Shown: positions 1 to 7,210, numbered from the stretch's first letter. The stretch: DNA of 22,566 bases from Victivallales bacterium (GCA_018648945.1 JABGQJ010000034.1:1-22566), one strand, 5' to 3'. Notes: a model not told the origin generated them from the letters alone. Made by a program: numbers and translations.

Positions 1-560
1 AGATAGGGCAGGGCGCTGGTGTCCAACGCGGCCACTTGCGCTACCGGTAGGGGGGTGTCCGCGCAAAGCGCGCGCCAGGAACGCTGGGCCAAATCGAACA
101 TGGCCGGGGTGACGGAGATGCGCTGGGGGAGCAGGGCCAGAAGCTGTGCGGGAGTCAGTTCACCCAGACCGCAGGACCTCCCGAATTCCGGGTGCTCGCC
201 CACGCAGAGCAGGCTCAATTGGCGGTCTTTGAGATCCTGGGCGGCGAACCAATGGAGCAAGTACACGAGGATCGTCTGATCGTAGAGACAGGCGTCGAAC
301 CAGAGTACGGTCTCGGGGTAGTCCGCATAGGCCAGCAGCCCATGGTTCTGCCGGATGCGCCATTGCTCGCACTGATCGACGGAGAGTGCACCGCCTGTGC
401 CTTCGCTGAGGAATGCCGCCCGTTCGCGCTGTGACTCTTTGGTCTTTTGCAGCCGAAGCGGCCCCTGGAGGAGCACCTCGCACCAGACTGTGACCTTGCC
501 CTCGATCCCTGATTCCCTCAGCGCATTCGCCGAGGAGTCACCCGGGTGAATGTGGAGCAT
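1..560 (-). CDS. DUF1835-type protein, C-terminus cut by window edge
   Basis: The frame is open from an ATG at 558-560 to the left edge (186 codons seen), so the C-terminus lies outside the window. The N-terminus MLHIHPGDSSANALRESGI matches the start of DUF1835 proteins (Leu-His-Ile-x3-Gly-Asp-Ser). It is followed by a 'VW-EVLLQGPL' segment like the family's 'W-D-L-EGPV'. Later segments 'VLWFDACLYDQT', 'LSLLCVGEHPEF' and 'GLGELTPAQLLALL' fit the family, although the usual Phe-Glu-His-Asp before Leu-Tyr-Asp-Gln is altered to Phe-Asp-Ala-Cys. The family has no established biochemical function that I know of. There is no signal peptide, so it is probably cytoplasmic. The start lies 17 bases after the stop of the DUF3568 lipoprotein gene, which suggests one transcript. 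No good ribosome binding site is visible before the ATG. Confidence 0.75.
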   Translation of the reverse strand, partial: MLHIHPGDSSANALRESGIEGKVTVWCEVLLQGPLRLQKTKESQRERAAFLSEGTGGALSVDQCEQWRIRQNHGLLAYADYPETVLWFDACLYDQTILVYLLHWFAAQDLKDRQLSLLCVGEHPEFGRSCGLGELTPAQLLALLPQRISVTPAMFDLAQRSWRALCADTPLPVAQVAALDTSALPY

Positions 561-577
561 CTGACCAGAGGGGGGGG

Positions 578-1003
578 TCACTGGCCGGGGTTGGCTTGGA
601 GTTCCTGCTCGACCGCGCGGAGGAAGATCTCCGAGTTGTCCCTGTCGCCTAGTCGCCCGAACCGGATGTAGATCCTGGACGTCTCCCGTGTAAGGGCACG
701 GAGCTTGATGTAGACCTTGGCGTCGCTCAGGTCTTCGTAGACATAGCCTGCCCGCCGCCCGGTGCATTCGCGCTTCTTCTCGACAAGACGAGCCCGCGCG
801 GCCACGGCTCGCACGGCCCGGTCGACCTCGAAGATGGGGGCATCCAGAGCCGCTCGGTACGTGCCCTTGACATAGCCGTACGCCGAGGCGCCACCGGCCA
901 CGACCGCGGCGCCGCCAAGAAGCCAGCCTCCCGCGCAGCCTTGGAGGAGGAGGGCAAGGACAAGGACAGGAACAGTCTTGGTCAGGCGAGCAACGAATCT
1001 CAT
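578..1003 (-). CDS. DUF3568-type small lipoprotein
   Basis: A 141-residue protein with a signal peptide (Arg/Lys-containing start, hydrophobic VPVLVLALLL) and a lipobox ending in Cys at about residue 23 (LLLQGC), so it is probably a lipid-anchored envelope protein. A Gly/Ala-rich segment (GGAAVVAGGASAYGYVKG) follows. A compact domain of about 95 residues then resembles DUF3568, with 'YRAALDAPIFEVDRAVRAV', a mid-domain basic region, 'AKVYIKLRAL' and 'SRIYIRFGRLGDRDNSEI'. The molecular role of this family is unknown. The start is supported by GGAGG at 1015-1019, ahead of the ATG at 1001-1003. It reads away from coaD and is the first gene of a likely two-gene transcript with the DUF1835-type gene. 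Confidence 0.8.
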   Translation of the reverse strand: MRFVARLTKTVPVLVLALLLQGCAGGWLLGGAAVVAGGASAYGYVKGTYRAALDAPIFEVDRAVRAVAARARLVEKKRECTGRRAGYVYEDLSDAKVYIKLRALTRETSRIYIRFGRLGDRDNSEIFLRAVEQELQANPGQ

Positions 1004-1136
1004 TGGGAGTTGTCCTCCGAAAGAAGTACAGACTTATCGCACCAGCGCGCGGCCGGGCGATGCCCCGTCCTGCTGAGGTTGGTTCACAGGCAATGTTGTG
1101 TCGTGTGGGGTGCTTGTCAACCGCGCGCGGGAAGGC

Positions 1137-1159
1137 AAAGCGCCCTGTGGGGCTCTTTT
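1137..1159 (+). terminator. Terminator-like hairpin with U-tract
   Basis: The arms AAAG-C-GCCC (1137-1145) and GGGC-T-CTTT (1150-1158) pair around the loop TGTG. There is one C/T mismatch, and the run of Ts at 1156-1159 forms the 3' side. This has the form of a Rho-independent terminator. It sits between divergent genes, where no transcript is expected to end on the plus strand. It may instead insulate the coaD operon or end a short unrecognised RNA. Confidence 0.4.
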
Positions 1160-1230
1160 CACGTGCGGGTGGCACCGTTCTGCCGTTGCGTCGGCTTGCG
1201 TTGGCACTATCTTTACCCAACCACGCCCCC

Positions 1231-1250
1231 GTCACACTCCGTCACACTCA
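1231..1250. repeat. 10-bp tandem direct repeat upstream of coaD
   Basis: GTCACACTCC is followed directly by GTCACACTCA, two copies differing in the last base, ending 18 bases before the coaD start codon. It could be a regulator half-site pair or chance. It lies downstream of the weak promoter candidate, so a bound protein here could block transcription. This is inference only. Confidence 0.4.
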
Positions 1251-1268
1251 ATGGGATCGCCCTCCTTG

Positions 1269-1772
1269 ATGACAGCCCAACGCACGGCCCTCTTTCCAGG
1301 CACGTTCGACCCGTTGACCAACGGGCACGTGGACGTTATTCAGCGCGCGACGCGGCTCTTTGACCGGATTGTTGTTGCCATCGGGACGAACACCGGGAAG
1401 CGGCCCGCCTTCACGACGGACGAACGGCTCAGCCAACTGCGTCGCGTGTGCTGCGACATGCCGAACGTGGAGGTGGGGTCCTTCGCCGGGCTACTCACCG
1501 ATGCCGTGGACGAACTGGGCGCGGTGGCGGTGATCCGTGGTCTGCGGGCGGTTTCCGATTTCGAATACGAATTCCAGATGGCCCTGATGAACCGGGAACT
1601 GTCGGCCACGTGCGAGACGCTCTTCCTGATGCCCCGTCCCGAATACCTTTTCGTCAGCTCCACGATGATCCGGGAGATCGCCCGGTTGGGCGGCGACATC
1701 AGTCCCTTTGTGCCGGCCTCGATCCGGGGCGAGGTGGAGCAGCGTCTGCGCAGCGCGGGTGGTGGCGCATGA
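1269..1772 (+). CDS. coaD: Phosphopantetheine adenylyltransferase (CoaD)
   Basis: CoaD transfers AMP from ATP to 4'-phosphopantetheine, the penultimate step of coenzyme A synthesis in the cytoplasm. The 167-residue product has the nucleotidyltransferase signature near the N-terminus (FPGTFDPLTNGHVDVI, a T/HxGH-type site). It also has the family segments 'VIRGLRAVSDFEYEFQMAL' with 'MNREL' after it, and near the C-terminus 'FVSSTMIREIARLGGDIS'. The length fits bacterial CoaD (about 160). I chose the ATG at 1269 because it puts the first beta strand (TALFPGTFDP) close to the N-terminus. An in-frame ATG at 1251 would add six residues. It is the first gene of the plus-strand lipid block and overlaps yceD by an ATGA junction. 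CoA is the donor of the ACP prosthetic group, which fits its place ahead of the fab genes. Confidence 0.95.
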   Translation: MTAQRTALFPGTFDPLTNGHVDVIQRATRLFDRIVVAIGTNTGKRPAFTTDERLSQLRRVCCDMPNVEVGSFAGLLTDAVDELGAVAVIRGLRAVSDFEYEFQMALMNRELSATCETLFLMPRPEYLFVSSTMIREIARLGGDISPFVPASIRGEVEQRLRSAGGGA

Positions 1773-2257
1773 TCTCGTGCCCCGATTTCCAGTTCCAGAT
1801 TCAGGATCTGCCCGACCAGGGGATTGACGTCTCCGGCAAGGTCGCGTTTGCGTCCCTGGAGGTGGCCGACAGCGAGCGCATCCGCTGCCCCAAGCCGCTC
1901 TCGTTCCAGCTACACATCGCTCCGGTCCAGGAGGGCGTGCTGGTGATGGGGCAGTTGACGTCCGAACTGCTGGTGGCGTGCGACCGCTGTCTGGCCGCTG
2001 TTCCCGTTCCCATCGCCGAATTGAGCGTTTGCCACCACCTCGAAAACGTTGAGGGAGTGGTTGTTGACTTGACCAAGGAATTACGAGAAGATATCTTACT
2101 CGTCTTTCCCCAGACCTGCCTCTGCCAGGACGGGTGCCCCGGCCTCTGTCCCGATTGTGGCAAGAATCTCAACGATGGACCGTGTTCCTGTGGAGCGTCC
2201 GACGACCAGGAAAGTCCCTGGGCGGCCTTGGATGGTCTCGATCTCACAGAGCAATGA
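1769..2257 (+). CDS. yceD: YceD/DUF177 family protein
   Basis: A 162-residue member of the YceD (DUF177) family, which is commonly encoded just before rpmF and is linked to 23S rRNA or large-subunit biogenesis. The family hallmark 'ELLVACDRCLAAV' (Cys-x2-Cys) is present mid-protein. It is followed by 'DLTKELREDILLVFP' and a Cys-rich zinc-ribbon-like tail (CLCQDGCPGLCPDCG, then CSCG). The ATG at 1769-1771 overlaps the coaD stop codon (ATGA), which points to translational coupling. An open frame extends further upstream within coaD, but family alignment does not need it. The rpmF gene follows 35 bases later, the usual neighbour. The exact biochemical role is not settled for the family. Confidence 0.9.
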   Translation: MISCPDFQFQIQDLPDQGIDVSGKVAFASLEVADSERIRCPKPLSFQLHIAPVQEGVLVMGQLTSELLVACDRCLAAVPVPIAELSVCHHLENVEGVVVDLTKELREDILLVFPQTCLCQDGCPGLCPDCGKNLNDGPCSCGASDDQESPWAALDGLDLTEQ

Positions 2258-2292
2258 GTCCGATTACAGAAACCAGTACTGGAGTGTGGATA

Positions 2293-2475
2293 ATGGCCGT
2301 TCAGCAATGCAGGGTGAGTCGGACGAGAGTGCGTACGCGCAAGGGCGCGAATCGTTACCATGGCCTGAAGCTTGGTGCATGCCAGACCTGCGGCGAAGCG
2401 GTTCAGCCGCATCGCGTGTGCCTGAAGTGCGGAACCTACGGTGGTCGGCAGATCACATCCGTCACGAGCGACTAG
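2293..2475 (+). CDS. rpmF: 50S ribosomal protein L32
   Basis: A 60-residue protein with the basic N-terminus of L32 (MAVQQCRVSRTRVRTRKGAN). It has a zinc ribbon of two Cys pairs, 'CQTCGE' and 'CLKCGTYGGRQI', with 'PHRVC' between them as in other L32 proteins. It is a structural component of the large ribosomal subunit. The ATG at 2293 gives the normal length, and in-frame codons further upstream would give a non-homologous extension. The frequent L32 start 'MAVPKRR' is changed to 'MAVQQCR', which is mildly divergent. It lies between yceD and plsX, the classical arrangement, and its stop is one base before the plsX ATG. Confidence 0.95.
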   Translation: MAVQQCRVSRTRVRTRKGANRYHGLKLGACQTCGEAVQPHRVCLKCGTYGGRQITSVTSD

Positions 2476-2476
2476 C

Positions 2477-3502
2477 ATGGCCGTCATCGCGGTAGACGGT
2501 ATGGGGGGGGATCATGCCCCCCGGGCCATCGTCGAAGGCGTTGGCCAGGCCCTGGACGGATCGTTGCCGTGGATCACGAAGATTCTGCTGGTGGGCGACG
2601 AGGGTCGGCTCCAGCAGGAACTCGTGCAGGTCGGTTTGGCCGGTGATTCACGGATCGAGCTGGTGCACGCCGACCAAGTCGTGGACATGCATGAGTCCCC
2701 CGCCTCGGCGGTCCGCTCGAAGCGCCGTTCCTCGATCAGTGTCTCGGTGGACCTGGCCAAACAGGGCAAGGTCGATGCGGTCGTCAGTGCCGGGCACACC
2801 GGTGCCGCCGTGGCCGCGACGGTGCTGAAATTGCGGACGCTGCCCGGGATTGAGCGCCCGGCGATCGCGACCCTGATGCCTTCCCCTGCGGGGCAGTTTC
2901 TGATTCTGGACGTGGGGTCGAATGTGGAGTGCAAGCCCTCCCATCTCCTGCAGTACGCGATCATGGGCGATGTCTACGAACGCGCGATCCGTGGCAAGAG
3001 CAGCCCGCGCATCGGGCTGATCAGTGTCGGTGGCGAAACAGGCAAGGGCAACGACTTGACCAAGGAGACCTTCAAACTTCTCGAAGGCACGCCCCACCTC
3101 AATTTCGTGGGCAATATCGAGGGGCACGACCTGTTCACCGGCAAGGTGGACGTGGTGCTGTGCGACGGGTTTGTCGGGAATGTGGTACTGAAGACCTGCG
3201 AAGGTTTGGCCAAGGCCATCGGGGGACTCCTCAAGCAGAGCCTCAAGAAGACGCCCGTGCGCATGCTCGGCGCTTTGCTTTCGCAGGGCGCGTTCCGAGA
3301 GTTGAAGGAACTTTGCGACTATGCCGAATCCGGCGGCGCCCCGTTGCTCGGGGTGGATGGCGTCTGCATTATCGGGCATGGTTCCTCCTCCCCCAAGGCG
3401 GTCCGCAACGCGATTCGGGTTGCGGGCGAGTTTGTCGAACACCAAGTGAACAAGCACATCGTCGAACGCGTGCAGGAGCTCACTGCCAAGGGCTCCGACT
3501 AG
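2477..3502 (+). CDS. plsX: Phosphate acyltransferase PlsX
   Basis: PlsX makes acyl-phosphate from acyl-ACP and phosphate. This is the acyl donor for PlsY, so it links fatty acid synthesis to phospholipid synthesis at the inner face of the membrane. The 341-residue product has the family start 'AVIAVDGMGGDHAPRAIVEG'. It also has 'VDAVVSAGHTGAAVAATV', 'DVGSNVECKPSHLLQYAIMG', 'GNIEGHDLFTGKVDVVLCDG' with 'FVGNVVLKTCEG' after it, and 'GGAPLLGVDGVCIIGHGSS'. The ATG at 2477 is one base after the rpmF stop, so translation is probably coupled. Length and motifs are those of a normal PlsX. The next gene is fabD rather than fabH. Confidence 0.97.
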   Translation: MAVIAVDGMGGDHAPRAIVEGVGQALDGSLPWITKILLVGDEGRLQQELVQVGLAGDSRIELVHADQVVDMHESPASAVRSKRRSSISVSVDLAKQGKVDAVVSAGHTGAAVAATVLKLRTLPGIERPAIATLMPSPAGQFLILDVGSNVECKPSHLLQYAIMGDVYERAIRGKSSPRIGLISVGGETGKGNDLTKETFKLLEGTPHLNFVGNIEGHDLFTGKVDVVLCDGFVGNVVLKTCEGLAKAIGGLLKQSLKKTPVRMLGALLSQGAFRELKELCDYAESGGAPLLGVDGVCIIGHGSSSPKAVRNAIRVAGEFVEHQVNKHIVERVQELTAKGSD

Positions 3503-3554
3503 GCGGACCGCGGCCCGGCGCGGCCGTTCCGTCGCGTTTCTTCAGACTTCTCAG

Positions 3555-3580
3555 TTGCTGCCTGCGGTGGCGGGCAGCGA
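3555..3580 (+). terminator. Hairpin after plsX, possible weak terminator
   Basis: GCTGCC (3557-3562) and GGCAGC (3573-3578) pair perfectly. A T-G and a T-A pair extend the stem to 8 bp around a 10-base loop. Only a weak T-rich stretch follows (AGTTGTT). It may attenuate transcription between plsX and fabD, or be a structure in the leader of fabD. Confidence 0.3.
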
Positions 3581-3603
3581 AGTTGTTCCCATAGGAGCCT
3601 CGG

Positions 3604-3631
3604 TTGGGGCCAGGGGGCAGGAGTGTAGAAT
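3604..3631 (+). promoter_or_regulatory. Possible sigma70-like promoter for fabD
   Basis: TTGGGG (3604-3609) and TAGAAT (3626-3631) are spaced by 16 bases. The -10 box matches the consensus at five of six positions and the -35 box at only three. The resulting leader would be very short, with the AAGGAG site starting at 3641. Weak support only. Confidence 0.25.
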
Positions 3632-3653
3632 CAACAGAGTAAGGAGTGCGAAG

Positions 3654-4586
3654 ATGAACGCACGTGTTGGGTTCATGTTCGCTGGCCAGGGGGCGCAGTT
3701 CCCCGGCATGGGGAGCGATCTTCCGGCTCGCTCCAAGGCCGCGGCCGAGCTGTTCGACCGCGCGGATGCGCAACTGGGTTGGTCCCTGTCGGAGCTGTGC
3801 TTCGAGGGTGCCGCCGAGGCGTTGACCGCCAGTGCCAATTGCCAGCCAGCGATTTTCACGATGTCCTTGGCCTGCGTGGCCGCCTTCCGCGAACGTACCG
3901 GCGTATCGCCCGCCGTCTGCGGGGGGCTCAGCCTGGGCGAGTTGTCCGCCTTGGCGGCTGCGGAGGCCTACGACTTTGAGTCCGGCCTGGCCCTGGTCGC
4001 CCGGCGTGGCCAGTTGATGGACGCCGCCTGCGCCGCCAGTCAGGGGGCCATGGCCGCTGTGATCGGCGGCGAGCCGGCGGTCATCGAGGGCATCTGTCGC
4101 GAGGTGGGGATCGACGTCGCCAACTACAACTGCCCCGGGCAGATCGTCATCAGCGGCCTGGCCGAGAAGGTGGACGAGGCGGTGGCGAGACTGGCCGATG
4201 CCGGGCCGCGCACTGTGGTGCGGCTGAACGTCGCGGGCGCCTTTCACTCCCGTCTGATGCAGCCGGCGGCGGATGCCTTTGCGCCGGTTCTTGCCGACAC
4301 CGCGATCGCTGCCCCCGTTTGCCCCGTGGTGCAGAATGTGGTGGGGGCAGTGGTGGCCGATCCGGCGACGATCCGGCAGAATCTGGCTGGGCAGGTGACC
4401 GGGAGCGTGCAGTGGGAGGCCTGCGTCCGGGCGATGCTCGATGCTGGCGTCCAGGCTCTGATCGAGTTTGGTCCGGGCAAGGTGCTTTCCGGCTTCATGC
4501 GGCGCATCGACCGCAAGTTCCCCGTCTGCAACATTCAAGGCGCCGAGGACTTGGACGCGGCCGAGAGCCTGCTCCAATCCCTGTAG
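3654..4586 (+). CDS. fabD: Malonyl-CoA:ACP transacylase FabD
   Basis: FabD moves malonyl groups from CoA to ACP, which supplies the extender unit for fatty acid elongation in the cytoplasm. The 310-residue product starts with 'ARVGFMFAGQGAQFPGMG'. The nucleophile elbow is 'CGGLSLGELSAL' with Ser93, and the catalytic His198 lies in 'NVAGAFHSRLM'; both are at positions close to those of E. coli FabD. The conserved 'YNCPGQIVISG' and the late 'ALIEFGPGKVLSG' are present. The His of the usual Gly-His-Ser is a Leu, a variant I know from chlamydial and plant enzymes. The ATG at 3654 is supported by AAGGAG at 3641-3646. It is followed 25 bases later by fabG. No fabH lies between it and plsX. Confidence 0.97.
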   Translation: MNARVGFMFAGQGAQFPGMGSDLPARSKAAAELFDRADAQLGWSLSELCFEGAAEALTASANCQPAIFTMSLACVAAFRERTGVSPAVCGGLSLGELSALAAAEAYDFESGLALVARRGQLMDAACAASQGAMAAVIGGEPAVIEGICREVGIDVANYNCPGQIVISGLAEKVDEAVARLADAGPRTVVRLNVAGAFHSRLMQPAADAFAPVLADTAIAAPVCPVVQNVVGAVVADPATIRQNLAGQVTGSVQWEACVRAMLDAGVQALIEFGPGKVLSGFMRRIDRKFPVCNIQGAEDLDAAESLLQSL

Positions 4587-4611
4587 ATACATGATACCAA
4601 GGAGAATACCG

Positions 4612-5352
4612 ATGAGTTTCGAAGGCAGAGTTGCCGTCATTACTGGTGGTGCGCGTGGCATCGGCCGTTCCATCGCCAAGGAGTTGGCGGCTGGTGGTGC
4701 CACGCTAGCGCTGGTGGATGTGCTGTTGGACGTGGCCGAGGAGACGGCTGCCGAGTTCCGCAGCCAGGGAGTCGAGGCCGCTGCGTTTGCAGCCAACGTG
4801 GCCAACCCCGAGGATGTGACCCGCATGTGCGGCGAGGTCATCGAGCGGTTCGGCAAGATCGACATCCTGGTCAACAACGCGGGCATCACCCGCGACAATC
4901 TGATCATGCGCATGAAGGAAGCCGATTGGGACGCCGTGATCGCGGTGAACCTCAAGGGCACCTTCAACTGCATCAAGGCCGTCACCCGCGCGATGATGAA
5001 GGCCCGCTACGGTCGCATTGTGAACATCGCCTCGGTCGTGGGCGTGATGGGCAATGCCGGCCAGGCCAACTACAGCGCTTCCAAGGCGGGCGTGATTGGC
5101 CTGACCAAGACCGCCGCCAAGGAACTGGCATCCCGCAACATCACCGTGAATGCCGTGGCCCCGGGCTACATCCAGACCGACATGACCGACAAAGTGACCG
5201 ACGCGGCGCGTGACGCCTTCCTGACCAACATTCCTCTGGGCCGGGCCGGCCAGCCCGAGGATGTCGCCAGGGCCGTACGTTTTCTTTGCAGCGACGATGC
5301 GGACTACATTACCGGCCAGGTCCTCAACATCGATGGTGGCATGGTCATGTAG
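4612..5352 (+). CDS. fabG: 3-oxoacyl-ACP reductase FabG
   Basis: FabG uses NADPH to reduce 3-oxoacyl-ACP to 3-hydroxyacyl-ACP, the first reduction of each elongation cycle. The 246-residue short-chain dehydrogenase has the cofactor loop 'TGGARGIGRSIA' (residues 11-22) and 'NNAGITRDNLIMRMKEADWD', the signature of FabG rather than of other SDRs. The active site is Ser141 and Tyr154-x3-Lys158 (NYSASKAG). The end 'ITGQVLNIDGGMVM' is also typical. The ATG at 4612 follows AAGGAG at 4599-4604. The gene lies in the fab cluster, so a true FabG function is very likely. Confidence 0.97.
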   Translation: MSFEGRVAVITGGARGIGRSIAKELAAGGATLALVDVLLDVAEETAAEFRSQGVEAAAFAANVANPEDVTRMCGEVIERFGKIDILVNNAGITRDNLIMRMKEADWDAVIAVNLKGTFNCIKAVTRAMMKARYGRIVNIASVVGVMGNAGQANYSASKAGVIGLTKTAAKELASRNITVNAVAPGYIQTDMTDKVTDAARDAFLTNIPLGRAGQPEDVARAVRFLCSDDADYITGQVLNIDGGMVM

Positions 5353-5360
5353 CCCGGATG

Positions 5361-5384
5361 TTCCCCCGATTTGATTTGGGGGAA
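5361..5384 (+). other. Stem-loop after fabG
   Basis: TTCCCCC (5361-5367) pairs perfectly with GGGGGAA (5378-5384) around a 10-base AT-rich loop. It starts 8 bases after the fabG stop. There is no T-run, so it is not a classical terminator. A role in stabilising the upstream mRNA end or in partial termination within the 220-base fabG-acpP gap is possible. Confidence 0.35.
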
Positions 5385-5572
5385 TGACGAGACACATTAC
5401 GCGAGATTGATACGGATGCCCAGCGGCAATGTCTGCGGGGTCGCCGGTTGTCAGACGACGAGTAGACAAGGGGTCTCCGGGACTTGCGTCCCGCCCCTGC
5501 GGTGCCCGGTGGGCTGCCCAATAGGCCAGAGTAACCGTCGAGAGATCGACATCTAGATCAGGAGACTGACGA

Positions 5573-5812
5573 ATGTCTTCACCTGCCGAACGCGTTAAAG
5601 AGATCATCGTTGAGCAGCTTGGCGTCAACCCCGAGCAGCTGAATCCCGAAGCCAAATTCGTCGAGGATCTCGGGGCTGATTCCCTGGATCAGGTCGAACT
5701 GGTCATGGCTTTCGAGGAAGAGTTCGGGGCGGAGATTCCCGACGAAGACGCCGAAAAGTTGACCACTGTCGGCGAGGCCGTCTCCTACGTGGAGTCCAAG
5801 CTGGTCAGCTAG
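5573..5812 (+). CDS. acpP: Acyl carrier protein
   Basis: A 79-residue acidic protein that carries growing acyl chains on a 4'-phosphopantetheine arm. The attachment Ser37 lies in '[20 protein letters not shown]', the canonical ACP motif, with helix III '[19 protein letters not shown]'. Its length and composition are normal for a primary-metabolism ACP. The ATG at 5573 is preceded by AGGAG at 5560-5564. It sits between fabG and fabF, the usual order. A 220-base gap before it and a strong hairpin after it suggest that its expression is set apart from its neighbours, as expected for such an abundant protein. Confidence 0.97.
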   Translation: MSSPAERVKEIIVEQLGVNPEQLNPEAKFVEDLGADSLDQVELVMAFEEEFGAEIPDEDAEKLTTVGEAVSYVESKLVS

Positions 5813-5833
5813 GCCGCTTGGTAGCGACGAGCG

Positions 5834-5868
5834 CGAGGCCACGCTCCACACAGGGGGCTGTGGCCTCG
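5834..5868 (+). terminator. Strong hairpin between acpP and fabF
   Basis: CGAGGCCAC (5834-5842) pairs perfectly with GTGGCCTCG (5860-5868). The stem continues inward with GCTCC against GGGGC past a single bulged T, leaving a six-base loop. It begins 22 bases after the acpP stop. The tail GCTTGTCT is only weakly T-rich, so partial termination or 3'-end protection of an acpP mRNA is more likely than complete termination. Confidence 0.5.
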
Positions 5869-5903
5869 GCTTGTCTCAGGGATTTGACATTGGGAGTTCC
5901 TTG

Positions 5904-7157
5904 ATGGAATCAGGCCTCAACAGGCGAGTCGTCGTCACCGGCACGGGGGTCGTGTCCGGGGTTGGCTGCGACGTGGACACCTTCTGGGAGAACCTCCTGG
6001 CGGGTCGGTCGGGCCTCGGCCCTGTCACCCGCTTCGATGCCACCGGCTGTAGCTGCCGCATTGCTGGGGAAGTGCGCGACCTGGATATCTCCAAGTACCT
6101 GGACGTCAAGGAAGCGCGGCGGCTGGACCTCTTCTGCCAGTTTGCCGTGGCAGCCGGCGACCAGGCGGTGCAGGAGGCCGGGTTGCTTGACCACGCGGGC
6201 CTGGACCCGACTCGGGTGGGGGTTATGGTCTCCTCCGGGGTTGGTGGCCTGCAGACGATCTACGACCAGGTGGTCAATCTTCACACCCGCGGATTCCGGC
6301 GAGTCTCGCCGCTGACGATCCCGATGATGATTCCCGACATCGCCCCCGGCTTCCTGTCGATCCGCTACGGGTTCGGCGGCCCGAACTTCGCGGTGGTCAG
6401 TGCCTGTGCCACCGGCACGCACTCCATTGGCGAGGCCAGCTGGGTGATCCGTCGAGGCGACGCCGATGTGATGCTGGCGGGCGGGGCCGAGAACTGCACC
6501 GTGCCCCTGGGCATCGGTGCCTTCGCAAACATGAAGGCCTTGAGCAGCCGCAACGACGACCCGGCTCGGGCCAGTCGGCCATTTGAGAAGGATCGGGATG
6601 GCTTCGTTCCCGCCGAAGGTGGCGGCGTGCTGGTTCTGGAGGAACTCGAACATGCCGTCGCCCGCGGCGCGACGATTCTTGGCGAACTCACTGGCTACGG
6701 CGCTACCGGCGATGCCTACCACATCACCGCGCCCGATCCTGCAGGCACAGGGGCGGCTCGCGCCATCACCATCGCCTTGGGACGGGCTGGAATCGGCCCG
6801 GCTGACGTGGATTACGTGAACGCGCACGGAACGTCGACTCCCCTCAATGACCGCATCGAGACCAAGGCTCTGAAGCTCGCTCTGGGGGAACAGGCCTACC
6901 AAACGCCGGTCAGTAGCACGAAATCGATGACCGGTCATGCTCTCGGTGCCGCAGGCGCGCTGGAGTCCATTGTCTGCCTCCGAGCGATGCGGGATGGTAT
7001 GGTGCCGCCTACGATCAACTACGAGACGCCCGATCCTGACTGTGATCTGGACTATGTGCCGAACACGGCTCGTGCGGTCGATGTGCGCCATGCGCTGAAC
7101 ATCAACCTGGGGTTCGGTGGCCACAACGCAGCTTTGGTTTTCAGCCGGATGGAGTAG
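5904..7157 (+). CDS. fabF: 3-oxoacyl-ACP synthase II FabF
   Basis: FabF condenses malonyl-ACP with acyl-ACP, the chain-elongating step. The 417-residue product has the Cys-His-His triad of elongating ketosynthases: Cys168 in 'VVSACATGTHSIGEA', His308 in 'VNAHGTSTPLND' and His345 in 'STKSMTGHALGAAGALE'. It ends with 'NLGFGGHNAALVFSR', also typical. These positions are within a few residues of E. coli FabF (163, 303, 340). I chose the ATG at 5904 because it puts 'RRVVVTGTGVVS' near the N-terminus and has TGGGAG at 5891-5896. The frame is open back to 5871, inside the hairpin tail. It is the last fab gene of the cluster. Confidence 0.97.
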   Translation: MESGLNRRVVVTGTGVVSGVGCDVDTFWENLLAGRSGLGPVTRFDATGCSCRIAGEVRDLDISKYLDVKEARRLDLFCQFAVAAGDQAVQEAGLLDHAGLDPTRVGVMVSSGVGGLQTIYDQVVNLHTRGFRRVSPLTIPMMIPDIAPGFLSIRYGFGGPNFAVVSACATGTHSIGEASWVIRRGDADVMLAGGAENCTVPLGIGAFANMKALSSRNDDPARASRPFEKDRDGFVPAEGGGVLVLEELEHAVARGATILGELTGYGATGDAYHITAPDPAGTGAARAITIALGRAGIGPADVDYVNAHGTSTPLNDRIETKALKLALGEQAYQTPVSSTKSMTGHALGAAGALESIVCLRAMRDGMVPPTINYETPDPDCDLDYVPNTARAVDVRHALNINLGFGGHNAALVFSRME

Positions 7158-7210
7158 CGAGTGTCGTCGCCCGTTTCGATGGCCGCTCAAGCAAATGGAG
7201 GACGCGCATC

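Larger units (their letters stand above)
1004..1268. other. Divergent intergenic region before coaD
   Basis: This 265-base gap separates the leftward lipoprotein gene from the rightward coaD operon. It must hold promoters for both directions, but I see no strong pair of boxes. The best plus-strand candidate is weak: TTGCGT at 1186-1191 and TATCTT at 1208-1213, spaced 16 bases. The gap also holds a 10-base palindrome (1121-1130), a terminator-like hairpin (1137-1158) and a 10-base tandem repeat (1231-1250), listed separately where relevant. No convincing coding frame was found in it. Confidence 0.5.

Noticed and set aside
3900..3945. FabD nucleophile motif Gly-Leu-Ser instead of Gly-His-Ser as a possible defect
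   Set aside because: The Leu variant occurs in functional chlamydial and plant FabD enzymes as far as I know, and the catalytic Ser and His are present.
3480..4985. A 501-codon open frame on the minus strand opposite fabD and fabG
   Set aside because: It is antisense to two well-identified enzymes and shows no motifs or signal of its own.
5910..7190. A 426-codon open frame on the minus strand opposite fabF
   Set aside because: It is a mirror of the fabF codon pattern with no recognisable domain.
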